In this document: piece after piece, positions 17,289 through 25,560 of the stretch
Layout: the number at the start of each line of letters is the position of its first letter
Numbering within the stretch: position 1 is the stretch's first letter
Assembly: GCF_039907765.1 (NCBI RefSeq)
Contig: NZ_JARDJI010000004.1
Coordinates: 228,158-292,157 of the forward strand
Origin: Aminobacter sp039907765
Lineage (GTDB): Bacteria > Pseudomonadota > Alphaproteobacteria > Rhizobiales > Rhizobiaceae
DNA length: 64,000 nt
Direction of reading: 5' to 3'
The notes under the pieces: model-generated
The model's input: only the letters and a program-made list of their open reading frames with translations
Databases searched by the model: none
Told to the model about the DNA's origin: nothing
Translations under genes and position numbers: made by a program

Positions 17289-18326
17289 ATGCTAGTCTCA
17301 CCGATGCCGATGGAGGAGGCGTCCGGTCGGATGGTACCGCTTTCAAACCATGTCTTGTTTCAGTCGAGCGATCTCGATTACGCGAGGGAGCGCGTCGCCC
17401 AGAAATTCTGCGATCACCGGCTGGACATCATCGGTGATCGAAGCGCGTTTCGCGTCACGCACAATTACGTGCCCGGCGAGATGATCTCGCTCAACTACAT
17501 CAGCTACGGCGCCGACGTGCTGATCGACCCGGGCGAACTCGGCGACTTCTACCTGATCCAGATGCCGATCGCCGGCACGGCGACCATCCGCAACGGCACG
17601 CGTGAATTCCTGACCAACCGCAACGTCGCTTCCGTCCTCAACGCCGACCTGGCGACCAGGATGAAGTGGTGGCAGGGCTGCGCCCAGTTGCACATCCAGG
17701 TGCGCAAGGCGCCGCTGCATGCCCTTGCCATGCGCCTGCTCGACCGCGACATCCCCGGACCGCTGATCTTCGACCCGCTGATCGATTTTTCCCGGCCCGA
17801 GATGCAGGCATGGCGGCGCTTGGCGAACTCGCTCTTCCACGCCGCCGACATGAAGGCGCCCTCGCCCGCTGCGGGCATCCGGCAGGCGATGCACGAGCAG
17901 CACCTCCTGGAGCTGTTCCTGCGCAGCCAGCCCAACAATATGAGCCTGTTCTTCGACGACCGCAGGCAAGGTGCGGCGCCCCGCCACCTCAAGCGCGCCG
18001 AGGAGTTCATCCGCGCCAACGTCGCCTCGTCCATCGGGCTGCTCGAGATCGCCGAGGCCGCCGGCGTGGCGCCCAGGACGCTGCAACTGGCCTACAGGAA
18101 TGCCTTCGGCTTCTCGCCGATGCGCGCGCTGACCCGGGAACGCATGCGCCGCGCCCGTTTCGACCTGGTGGCGAGCGATGCCACCGTCACCGACGTCGCG
18201 CTCAAATGGGGCTTCACCCATTTCGGCCGCTTCGCCGCCGAATACCGGCATGAATTCGGCGAGCTTCCCCGCGAGACGCGGCGAACGCGCCACGACTTCG
18301 GCCACGCCCGGCCGGAAATGGGCTGA
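17289..18326 (+). CDS. AraC-family transcriptional regulator
   Basis: 345 residues from ATG 17289, 5 bases after GGAGG; the frame runs further upstream without support. The N-terminal half (DVLIDPGELGDFYLIQMPIA) is the cupin-like AraC_binding_2 ligand domain. The C-terminal 100 residues hold two helix-turn-helix motifs (SIGLLEIAEAAGVAPRTLQL and ATVTDVALKWGFTHFGRFAA). It is divergent from the cupin-FMO pair across 179 bases and is the likely activator of that pair. Confidence 0.92.
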   Translation: MLVSPMPMEEASGRMVPLSNHVLFQSSDLDYARERVAQKFCDHRLDIIGDRSAFRVTHNYVPGEMISLNYISYGADVLIDPGELGDFYLIQMPIAGTATIRNGTREFLTNRNVASVLNADLATRMKWWQGCAQLHIQVRKAPLHALAMRLLDRDIPGPLIFDPLIDFSRPEMQAWRRLANSLFHAADMKAPSPAAGIRQAMHEQHLLELFLRSQPNNMSLFFDDRRQGAAPRHLKRAEEFIRANVASSIGLLEIAEAAGVAPRTLQLAYRNAFGFSPMRALTRERMRRARFDLVASDATVTDVALKWGFTHFGRFAAEYRHEFGELPRETRRTRHDFGHARPEMG

Positions 18327-18331
18327 CTGCC

Positions 18332-18769
18332 TCACTCGACCCGGTCGATGTCCCGCCGCAGGACGATCAGCGTCGTCAGGTCGTCGACGCTCGGATGGGT
18401 GGCGATGACGTCGCGCAGCGTGTTCAGCCTGTCGATGGAGGGCACCTCGACCTCGACGATGAGGTCGAGCTGGCCCGACACCGAGGAGACGCGCCGCACC
18501 TCCGAATGCCGCGCCAGCTGGTCGAGCACGCCGATGGCCGGAGTGCGGGCCAATGTCACCATCAGGAAGGCCGACACCAGCCCCTGGTCCATCTGGCCGA
18601 TATCGGCGCGATAGCCGCGGATGACGCCGCTCTTTTCCAGCATCGCCACTCGCTCGGTGGTGGCACTTCGCGACAGCCCGATGCGCGCCGCAAGCGCCTT
18701 CATCGGGATGCGCGCCTCCTTCGACAGGATGCCGAGAATGTCCCTGTCCCTGGCGTCGAGTTCCTTCAT
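18332..18769 (-). CDS. Lrp/AsnC-family transcriptional regulator
   Basis: 145 residues from ATG 18769. An N-terminal winged helix (LDARDRDILGILSKEAR, AARIGLSRSATTERVAML) is followed by a RAM/AsnC ligand domain (SGQLDLIVEVEV, IDRLNTLRDVI). It is divergent from the large aminotransferase fusion gene, 130 bases away, and probably responds to an amino acid and controls that gene. The gap contains AATGTG and CACATT words 34 bases apart, a possible but weak operator pair. Confidence 0.92.
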   Translation of the reverse strand: MKELDARDRDILGILSKEARIPMKALAARIGLSRSATTERVAMLEKSGVIRGYRADIGQMDQGLVSAFLMVTLARTPAIGVLDQLARHSEVRRVSSVSGQLDLIVEVEVPSIDRLNTLRDVIATHPSVDDLTTLIVLRRDIDRVE

Positions 18770-18899
18770 CGTCCGCTTCCGTCGGTCGCCGTGAATGTGC
18801 CGGTCGATGCACGCGAAGTGCCGGTGTAACCGTCACATTGCCGGATGCCCGATTTTTGCGCCCGTGCCAAGCTTCGGCATCAGAAAATCCGGAATGCCG

Positions 18900-21800
18900 A
18901 TGACCGACGTAAACCACCCCGCGCCGCAATTCTCCCGCGAAGAGGCCGCGGCACTCGCCGCCGGCCATTTCGGCATCGGCGGCGTCGCCACCCCGCTCGC
19001 CAGCGAGCGCGATCAGAATTTCCGCCTGATGTCGGCCGAGGGCGACTGGATCTTCAAGATCGTCAATGCCTCCGAGCCGCGCCAGGAAAGCGCGTTCCAG
19101 GTGGCGCTGCTCGATCACCTGGCAAGCACGAGCCCGAGCCTCGGCGCCCCTCGCCTCAAGCGCAACCGCGACGGAGCCTGGCTCGCCCGCACGGCGGCGG
19201 CCGGCGGGGGCGAGCACGCGCTGCGCCTGGTCTCCTGGCTGCCCGGCCTGCCACTGGCCGAAGTTGACCGCACGCCGCAGGTGCTCGCCGGTCTCGGCGC
19301 GGCCCTCGGCAAGCTCGACCGCGCCCTGCAGGGTTTCATCCACCCCGGCGCGCTGAGAAGCTTCGACTGGGACATCCGCCAGGCCGGCGCCGCCCGCGAC
19401 CGCCTTGCCCATATCACCGACGCCAGCGACCGTGCCCTGCTCGAACGTTTCCTCGACCGCTTCGACGCCGACGTCGCGCCGAAGCTTCCGGCCCTGCGCG
19501 CCCAGGTCATCCACAACGACGCCAACGACTGGAACGTGCTGGTCGACGAAAACGACCATACCCGCATCGCCGGCGTCATCGATTTCGGCGATGCGCTGCA
19601 CTCGCCCCTGATCGCCGAGGTGGCGGTCGCCTGTGCCTATTCCATCCTCGACGTCGAGGACCCGATCGGCGCCGCAGCCGCACTCGCCGCCGGCTTCCAT
19701 GCCGAATATCCGCTGCGCGAGGATGAGATCGACCTGCTGTTCGACCTCATCGCCATGCGCCTGGTCATCTCCGTGTCGCTGTCGGCGGTGCGCAAGGCGC
19801 AGGTCGGCGACAATCCCTATCTCGCCATTTCCGAGGCGCCCGCCTGGCGCTTGCTGCGTCGCCTCGACGCAATGAACCGACGCTTTGCCACCGCGATCCT
19901 GCGCCATGCCTGCGGCTTCGACGCGGCGCCGGGTGCCAAGGCCGTCACCGCCTGGATCGCGGCCAACCGCAAGAGCTTCGCACCGGTGCTCGACCAGCAT
20001 CCCGCAACGCTCGCCAAGGCGCTGGTGCCCTATGGCGATCCGGCCCATCCGATGACGGTCACCTCGGCCGGCCGAGAGCCCGACAAGGCCACCGCCTGGT
20101 GGGACGCATGGTGCGCCGAGAACAACATAGCCCTCGGCATCGGCCCCTGGGGCGAGGCGCGCACCGTCTATACGTCGGACATCTTCTGGTCGCGCTTCGT
20201 CGAGGGTGCCCGCCGTATCCATCACCTCGGTCTCGACCTGTTCATGCCGGCGGCTACCCGGGTCTACACGCCGCTGGCCGCCACAGTGAAAAGCGTCGAG
20301 ATCGAGGACGACCCGCTCGGCTACGGCTGCCTGATCGCGCTCGAGCACGCGCCCGAGGGCTGCCCGCCCTTCGTCACGCTCTGGGGCCACATGGCGCATG
20401 AGGCGATGGCGCGCCTCAAGCCGGGCGACAAGCTGGCCGCCGGCGCGCTCGTCGGGGAGATGGGCGCGCCCGCCGAGAACGGCGGCTGGGCGCCGCATCT
20501 GCATTTCCAGATTTCGACCGACCCCGATCTCGCCGCCCGCGACATCCTCGGCGTCGGCGAGGCGCGTTATCTCGACGTCTGGGCCGAACTGTTCCCGGAT
20601 GCGGCGACGTTGGCCGGCATCCCGCCCGAGACCTTCCACCAGTCCGGCCGCACCCGGCCGGAGATCGTGGCGGCGCGGAAAACCTCGCTGCTGCCCAACC
20701 TGTCGATCTCCTATTCCGAGCCGATCAAATTCGTGCGCGGCGAGGGCGCCTGGCTGATCGATGACCGCGGCCGCGCCTATCTCGATTGCTTCAACAATGT
20801 CTGCCACCTCGGCCACGCCCACCCCGACGTCGTCGAGGCCATCGCCACCCAGGCGGCCAGGCTCAACACCAACACGCGCTACCTGCACGACGCCATCGTC
20901 ACCTATGCCGAACGGCTGACCGCGACCTTGCCGGAGGGCCTGTCGGTCGCGTCCTTTGCCTGCTCGGGCAGCGAGGCCAATTCGCTGGCGCTGCGCATGT
21001 CGCGCACGCTCACCGGTCGCAATGACGCGCTGGTGCTCGACTGGGCCTATCACGGCACCACCCAGGAGCTGATCGACCTCAGCCCCTACAAATACAAGCG
21101 CAAGGGCGGCAAGGGCCGGCCGGCCCATGTCTTCGAGGCGGCCATCCCCGACAGCTACCGCGCACCAAGCGACTGGCCGGTCGAACAACATGCAAGGCGC
21201 TTCGCCGAAAGCATCGCCGAGCAGATAGAGACCATGCGCAGAGAGGGCCGCGCGCTGGCCTTCTTCATCGCCGAATCCATCCCCAGCGTCGCCGGCCAGG
21301 TTTTCCTCCCCGAGGGCTACCTCCGGGAAGTCTACGCCATGGTGCGTGCCGCCGGCGGCCTGTGCATCGCCGACGAGGTGCAAGTCGGCTTCGGCCGCGT
21401 CGGCAGCCACTGGTGGGCCTTCGAGACGCAGAGCGTGGTCCCCGACATCGTCACCATGGGCAAGCCCATCGGCAACGGCCACCCGATGTCGGCGCTGGTC
21501 ACCACGCGCGACATCGCCGACCGCTTCAACAACGGCATGGAGTATTTCAACACCTTCGGCGGCAACCCGGTGTCCTGTGCCGCCGGCCTCGCCGTGCTCG
21601 ATGTCATCGAGCGCGATCGCCTGCGCGACAACGCGGCCGCTGTCGGCGCCTATCTCGTCGAGCGTTTCCGCGACATGCAGAAACGCTACGAGGTCATCGG
21701 CGACGTCAGGGGCATGGGCCTGTTCCTCGGCATCGAGCTGGTCGCCGACCGCAATACCAGGGAGCCGGCCACGGCCTTCGCCCGCAGGGTCAATGACGGA

Positions 21801-21953
21801 GCCCGCGCCCGCGGCGTGCTCATCGGCACCGAGGGCCCGCACGACAACGTGCTCAAGATGCGCCCGCCGATGATCTTCAGTCGTGCCAATGCCGATCATC
21901 TCGTCGGCGTTCTCGAGGAGACCTTTGCCGCCGTGGAGGCCAGCGGCCAGTAA
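18900..21953 (+). CDS. Three-domain protein: APH-type phosphotransferase + M23 peptidase + class III aminotransferase
   Basis: 1017 residues from ATG 18900 (ATG 18894 is an alternative). Domain 1, about 1-370, is a choline/aminoglycoside-kinase-like phosphotransferase with Brenner motif VIHNDANDWN (Asp207) and metal Asp228 in IDFGD. Domain 2, about 420-560, is an M23/LytM peptidase fold with zinc ligands His442-x3-Asp446 (HLGLD), His497 and HLH at 533-535. Domain 3, about 595-1017, is a PLP-dependent class III transaminase with DEVQVGFGR and the PLP lysine K855 in MGKPIGNGHP. All three active sites look intact. Homologues are usually named simply aminotransferase; the combined reaction is not established to my knowledge. 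An orphan amino-acid-binding protein follows 114 bases downstream. Confidence 0.9.
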   Translation: MTDVNHPAPQFSREEAAALAAGHFGIGGVATPLASERDQNFRLMSAEGDWIFKIVNASEPRQESAFQVALLDHLASTSPSLGAPRLKRNRDGAWLARTAAAGGGEHALRLVSWLPGLPLAEVDRTPQVLAGLGAALGKLDRALQGFIHPGALRSFDWDIRQAGAARDRLAHITDASDRALLERFLDRFDADVAPKLPALRAQVIHNDANDWNVLVDENDHTRIAGVIDFGDALHSPLIAEVAVACAYSILDVEDPIGAAAALAAGFHAEYPLREDEIDLLFDLIAMRLVISVSLSAVRKAQVGDNPYLAISEAPAWRLLRRLDAMNRRFATAILRHACGFDAAPGAKAVTAWIAANRKSFAPVLDQHPATLAKALVPYGDPAHPMTVTSAGREPDKATAWWDAWCAENNIALGIGPWGEARTVYTSDIFWSRFVEGARRIHHLGLDLFMPAATRVYTPLAATVKSVEIEDDPLGYGCLIALEHAPEGCPPFVTLWGHMAHEAMARLKPGDKLAAGALVGEMGAPAENGGWAPHLHFQISTDPDLAARDILGVGEARYLDVWAELFPDAATLAGIPPETFHQSGRTRPEIVAARKTSLLPNLSISYSEPIKFVRGEGAWLIDDRGRAYLDCFNNVCHLGHAHPDVVEAIATQAARLNTNTRYLHDAIVTYAERLTATLPEGLSVASFACSGSEANSLALRMSRTLTGRNDALVLDWAYHGTTQELIDLSPYKYKRKGGKGRPAHVFEAAIPDSYRAPSDWPVEQHARRFAESIAEQIETMRREGRALAFFIAESIPSVAGQVFLPEGYLREVYAMVRAAGGLCIADEVQVGFGRVGSHWWAFETQSVVPDIVTMGKPIGNGHPMSALVTTRDIADRFNNGMEYFNTFGGNPVSCAAGLAVLDVIERDRLRDNAAAVGAYLVERFRDMQKRYEVIGDVRGMGLFLGIELVADRNTREPATAFARRVNDGARARGVLIGTEGPHDNVLKMRPPMIFSRANADHLVGVLEETFAAVEASGQ

Positions 21954-22067
21954 ATACCGCGCGGTAAGCGCGGCTGCATTCGACACAAGCGACCAACAGC
22001 AACTTCCGGCGCCCGGCGCCGGCGGCACGAAGAGGCTTTGCCTCGAACCCAGGGAGGAGGAAACACA

Positions 22068-23078
22068 ATGAAACATCTGATCTCAGCACTTCTGCTCGGC
22101 ACGACGGCGATTACCGTGCCGGCCAAGGCCGACACGCTCGACATCGTCAAGCAGCGCGGCACCGTCACCTGCGGCGTCAGCCAGGGCGTCGCGGGCTTCT
22201 CGGCGCCTGACGACGCCGGCAAGTGGTCGGGCTTCGACATCGACATCTGCCGCGCCGTGGCGGCTGCCGTGCTCGGCGATGCCGAGAAGGTCAGCTACGT
22301 GCCGCTGTCGACCAAGGAGCGTTTCACCGCCGTGCAGTCGGGATCCGTCGACCTTCTGTCGCGCCAGACCACCTGGACGCTGTCGCGCGATTCCAGCCTC
22401 GGCCTGCGTTTCGTCGGCACCGCCTATTATGACGGCCAGGGCTTCATGGTGCGCAAGGACCTCGGCGTCGACAGCGCCCTGAAGCTGTCGGGCGCCACCG
22501 TCTGCACCGAGCAGGGCACCACGACCGAGCAGAACGTCGCCGACTATTTCAGCGCCAACAAGCTGAAATACGAGCCGGTCGTCATCGATTCCGCCGACGG
22601 CATCATCAAGGCCTTCGACACCGGCCGCTGCGACGTCTACACCACCGACGCTTCCGCGCTTTATGCGCAGCGCCTCAAGCTCGCCAATCCGGCCAACTAC
22701 ACCGTGCTGCCCGAGATCATCTCCAAGGAGCCGCTTGGACCGGCCGTGCGCCAGGGCGACGACAAGTGGTTCAGCATCGTCCGCTGGACGCTGTTCGCGC
22801 TGATCGAGGCCGAAGAGCTCGGCATCACCAAGGACAACGCCGAAGCCGGCCTCACCTCGGCCAACCCGGCCATCAAGCGCTTCCTCGGCGCCGATGGCGA
22901 CAGCGGCCAGCAGCTCGGCCTCGATCCGCGCTGGGCCTACAATGTCGTCTCCAAGGTCGGCAACTACGGCGAAATCTTCGAGCGCAATCTCGGCCAGTCG
23001 AGCCAGCTCAAGATCGACCGCGGCATCAACGCCCAATGGAATGCCGGCGGGCTGATGTACGCCCCGCCGGTGCGCTGA
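22068..23078 (+). CDS. Amino-acid ABC transporter substrate-binding protein (AapJ-like)
   Basis: 336 residues from ATG 22068, after a strong GGGAGGAGGAAACACA. A Sec signal peptide ends near PAKA. The body is a family 3 binding protein (LDIVKQRGTVTCGVSQGVAG, WSGFDIDICRAVAAAV, LLSRQTTWTLSRDSSLG) most like AapJ of the general L-amino acid uptake system. No aapQMP permease or ATPase genes follow, so it must use a transporter encoded elsewhere or serve as a sensor. Its place behind the aminotransferase fusion suggests that it captures that enzyme's substrate. Confidence 0.9.
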   Translation: MKHLISALLLGTTAITVPAKADTLDIVKQRGTVTCGVSQGVAGFSAPDDAGKWSGFDIDICRAVAAAVLGDAEKVSYVPLSTKERFTAVQSGSVDLLSRQTTWTLSRDSSLGLRFVGTAYYDGQGFMVRKDLGVDSALKLSGATVCTEQGTTTEQNVADYFSANKLKYEPVVIDSADGIIKAFDTGRCDVYTTDASALYAQRLKLANPANYTVLPEIISKEPLGPAVRQGDDKWFSIVRWTLFALIEAEELGITKDNAEAGLTSANPAIKRFLGADGDSGQQLGLDPRWAYNVVSKVGNYGEIFERNLGQSSQLKIDRGINAQWNAGGLMYAPPVR

Positions 23079-23093
23079 ACCCCTCGCATGAAA

Positions 23094-23121
23094 AAGCCGC
23101 GGCACCTCGTGCCGCGGCTTT
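23094..23121. terminator. Bidirectional rho-independent terminator
   Basis: A 12-bp perfect stem AAGCCGCGGCAC / GTGCCGCGGCTT (23094-23105 and 23109-23120) with a CTC loop, flanked by A-run on the left and T on the right. It lies between the convergent amino-acid-binding protein and phytase-like genes and can serve both. Confidence 0.9.
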
Positions 23122-23135
23122 CCACTTTCATCCGG

Positions 23136-25355
23136 TCAGTTGACGGCGGCGATGTTGCCCAGGCGGATGAACAGCGTCTCGCCCGAGGAGTCGTCGACGC
23201 CGTCATTGTCGGTCACCACGAAGGCCTGGCCGTCCTTGTCGATTGCAAAACCCTCGACCTTGTCGACGACGTAACCATTGGTCGCCGCCTTGAGGTCGGG
23301 CATGAGGTCGCGCACCAGCGTCTTTGCGACCACCGGCAGCTCGCCGCCGAGCTTGGCCGGCTTGAAGCCGTCGAGCGCCACTGCATAGACGCGCTTGATC
23401 CCGGCTTCCTGGCCGATCAGGTTGTCGCGCTCGACGACATAGAGCTTGCCGTCATGGGCGGTGATCTCCGACAGGCCGACCCAGCCTTTCTCGCTGGCGT
23501 CGAGCGGATAGCGCACCGCCGACCACTCCTTGTCCTTGGGCTTGTAGGCGACGAGCTTGACCTGGCCCTTGGGGTCGTCGCCCCATTCGCGCTGCACGGC
23601 CGTGACGAGCATGAGTTCGTCGCCTTCGCCGATGGTGGTGATGCCTTCGAGGCCGTAGCGGGTCTCGCCGGCGAGCAGTTCCGCCGGGAAGGCGATCTCC
23701 TCCTTGATCGCGCCCTTGGCGTCGACCTTGTAGACGGCGTGCGGCACGAGCTTGTCGCTGCGGCCTTCCGAGGCCAGCCAGAAGCCGTCCTTGCCGTCGG
23801 AGACGATGCCTTCGAGGTCGAGCTTCTGCGCCGGGGCGCCGTCGCGGGTGACCACGGTCCTGGCCGAGATCACGGCAGGGGTCCTGGTCGTGTCGATGGT
23901 GTAGATCGACGGCTGCGAGCGGTAGACCGAATCGGACACGGCATAGAGCCTGCCGCTCTCCTTCGGGTCGGCGGCGAGGCCCGAAAGCGCGCCCCAGCCG
24001 AGCGGCGTGCCGTCCTCGCCGAAGCTCGACACGATCTGCGGATAGGCGGCATCGCCTTCGCCGCGCTCATAGACCATCACGTGCGAGCGGGCGAGGCCGT
24101 CCTCGACCAGGTCGGTCTCGTTGGCGGTGACGAGCAGGTTGCGCTGCGGGATCGCCACCAGCCCTTCCGGGCCGATGCCCGAGGGCAAGAGCTGCAGGAA
24201 CTCCGGCTCCTTGCCGGTGTCCTTGTAGACGCCGACCAGCGAGGCGCGCTCGGCCGCGACGAAGATCAGCTTCTGGTCGCCGAAGCTCGCGACCTCGATG
24301 CCTTCGGGCTCGATGCCCTTCTTGTTGCGGTGGTCCGGATAGTGGCCGGCCGCCGCCGCCTGGTACTCGAAGGCCGGACCGGATTCGTAGAGCACCTCGC
24401 CCGCCTTGGAGAAGATGGTGAAGCCGCGGGCGCCGCCCTTGTAGTCGCCCTCGTTGGCGACGACGAGGCGGTCGTCGTCCAGCCACTTCACGGCATCGGG
24501 CTCGCGTGGAGAATTCTCGACCTTGCCGGTGAAGCCGATCGCCCCGTCCTTCTTGGTGTCGACCTTCTCGAGCGTCACTTCGCCGGCCGAGAAATGCGAT
24601 ACGATCTTGGCGGTCGCGGCGTCGACGATGGCGACGTGGTTGTTCTCCTGCAGCGTGACGGCGATCTCGCCCTTGTCGTTGAAGGAAACGAATTCCGGCT
24701 CCGGATCCTCCGGCGCCACCATGGCGATGCCGGTGAGGTCGACGGTATTGATCGTGGCGCAGTCGGGCGTGCCGTCCGTGAGCGCCACGATCTTCAGGTT
24801 GCCGGCCGGCAGCTGCGGCAGCTCGCCGTCGTTGAGTTCCTCGTCGCGCTCGTTCTCGATGGCGATGGCCAGGTACTTGCCGTCCTTGCTGAGCGCCACC
24901 GAATCGGGCTGGCCGCCGAGATCGCAGCTGGCGTCGATCTTCTTGGAGGCGAGGTCGATGACGGTGAGGTTGCCCGACGGCTGCTGCTTGCTCTTCGAGG
25001 TGTTGACCCCGGCGAGAACCTTGGCGCCGGCGATGACGACCGAGGTCGGCTCGCCCTCGATCTTGACGATGCCGGCGGCCTTCGGCGCCTTGGCGTCGGT
25101 GATGTCGACGAAACCGACCGCGCCCAGCGGGCTGTCGGAATAGACCAGCGTCATGCCGTCCTGGCTGGCCGTGACGATCTCGGACGAGGTCGGCGTCGCC
25201 GGGTCGATGTCGGCCGGCAGGTTCCGCGCGACCGGGAAGGTGGCGATGCGGTTGAACGTTTCAGCCGCGTGGGCCGGGATCGCCGCCGACGCCGCGAGAG
25301 TGGCGGTCAGAAGCAGGAGCTTGCGGGGCATCATGCCCGAAATGTCGCCTGACAT
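23136..25355 (-). CDS. Secreted esterase-like / phytase-like beta-propeller protein
   Basis: 739 residues from ATG 25355, with AGAGG 6 bases upstream. A signal peptide ends near IPAHAAE. The N-terminal two-thirds is a beta-propeller with repeated blades (GQPDSVALSKDGKYLAIAIE, EPDAVKWLDDDRLVVANEGD, IEPEGIEVASFGDQKLIFVA). The C-terminal part matches the esterase-like activity of phytase domain (PF13449: DLEGIVSDGKDGFWLASEGR, GLEGITTIGEGDELMLVTAV). It is probably periplasmic or extracellular and releases phosphate or hydrolyses esters. A tandem Pho box lies just upstream, which supports a role in phosphorus scavenging. Confidence 0.85.
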   Translation of the reverse strand: MSGDISGMMPRKLLLLTATLAASAAIPAHAAETFNRIATFPVARNLPADIDPATPTSSEIVTASQDGMTLVYSDSPLGAVGFVDITDAKAPKAAGIVKIEGEPTSVVIAGAKVLAGVNTSKSKQQPSGNLTVIDLASKKIDASCDLGGQPDSVALSKDGKYLAIAIENERDEELNDGELPQLPAGNLKIVALTDGTPDCATINTVDLTGIAMVAPEDPEPEFVSFNDKGEIAVTLQENNHVAIVDAATAKIVSHFSAGEVTLEKVDTKKDGAIGFTGKVENSPREPDAVKWLDDDRLVVANEGDYKGGARGFTIFSKAGEVLYESGPAFEYQAAAAGHYPDHRNKKGIEPEGIEVASFGDQKLIFVAAERASLVGVYKDTGKEPEFLQLLPSGIGPEGLVAIPQRNLLVTANETDLVEDGLARSHVMVYERGEGDAAYPQIVSSFGEDGTPLGWGALSGLAADPKESGRLYAVSDSVYRSQPSIYTIDTTRTPAVISARTVVTRDGAPAQKLDLEGIVSDGKDGFWLASEGRSDKLVPHAVYKVDAKGAIKEEIAFPAELLAGETRYGLEGITTIGEGDELMLVTAVQREWGDDPKGQVKLVAYKPKDKEWSAVRYPLDASEKGWVGLSEITAHDGKLYVVERDNLIGQEAGIKRVYAVALDGFKPAKLGGELPVVAKTLVRDLMPDLKAATNGYVVDKVEGFAIDKDGQAFVVTDNDGVDDSSGETLFIRLGNIAAVN

Positions 25356-25407
25356 GGAAAACCTCTTTGCCTGAACGGATTCTGCGGATTCCGTTTGGGC
25401 GAGCGAG

Positions 25408-25447
25408 ATTTCAGCACGATGACGGCTGCACGACGGTTTGGTGACAA
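25408..25447 (-). promoter_or_regulatory. Tandem Pho box (PhoB sites) upstream of the phytase-like gene
   Basis: Read on the minus strand, 7-base units recur every 11 bases: TTGTCAC-caaa-CCGTCGT-gcag-CCGTCAT-cgtg-CTGAAAT. The PhoB consensus is CTGTCAT repeats with 4-base spacers. The array ends 52 bases before the start codon, the right distance for a PhoB-activated -35 region. Confidence 0.72.
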
Positions 25448-25460
25448 CCCAGAGCCCAGA

Positions 25461-25560
25461 GCAATTCGAGGAAAAGTGCGTAGCGGTTTTCCGTCCGGAA
25501 TTGCGTAAGAACAAAGCGATAGAGCCTTTCCGCGATTCGAAGAAAAGCGGACAGGCTCTA
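25461..25560. repeat. Rhizobial intergenic palindromic element (RIME-like), two hairpins
   Basis: Hairpin 1 spans 25461-25504 (GCAATTC ... GAATTGC with an inner GGAAAA/TTTTCC stem). Hairpin 2 spans 25520-25560 (TAGAGCCT at 25520-25527 and AGGCTCTA at 25553-25560, with inner CCGC/GCGG). The words AAAAGTGCGTAGCGGTTTTC and GAGC are typical of dispersed intergenic elements of Rhizobiales. The right end supplies the stop codon of phnF. Confidence 0.75.

Noticed and set aside
17343..22076. 1577-codon minus-strand open frame across AraC, Lrp and the fusion gene
   Set aside because: Runs through several clearly coding genes, has no domain signature and no ribosome site; artefact of GC-rich third positions.
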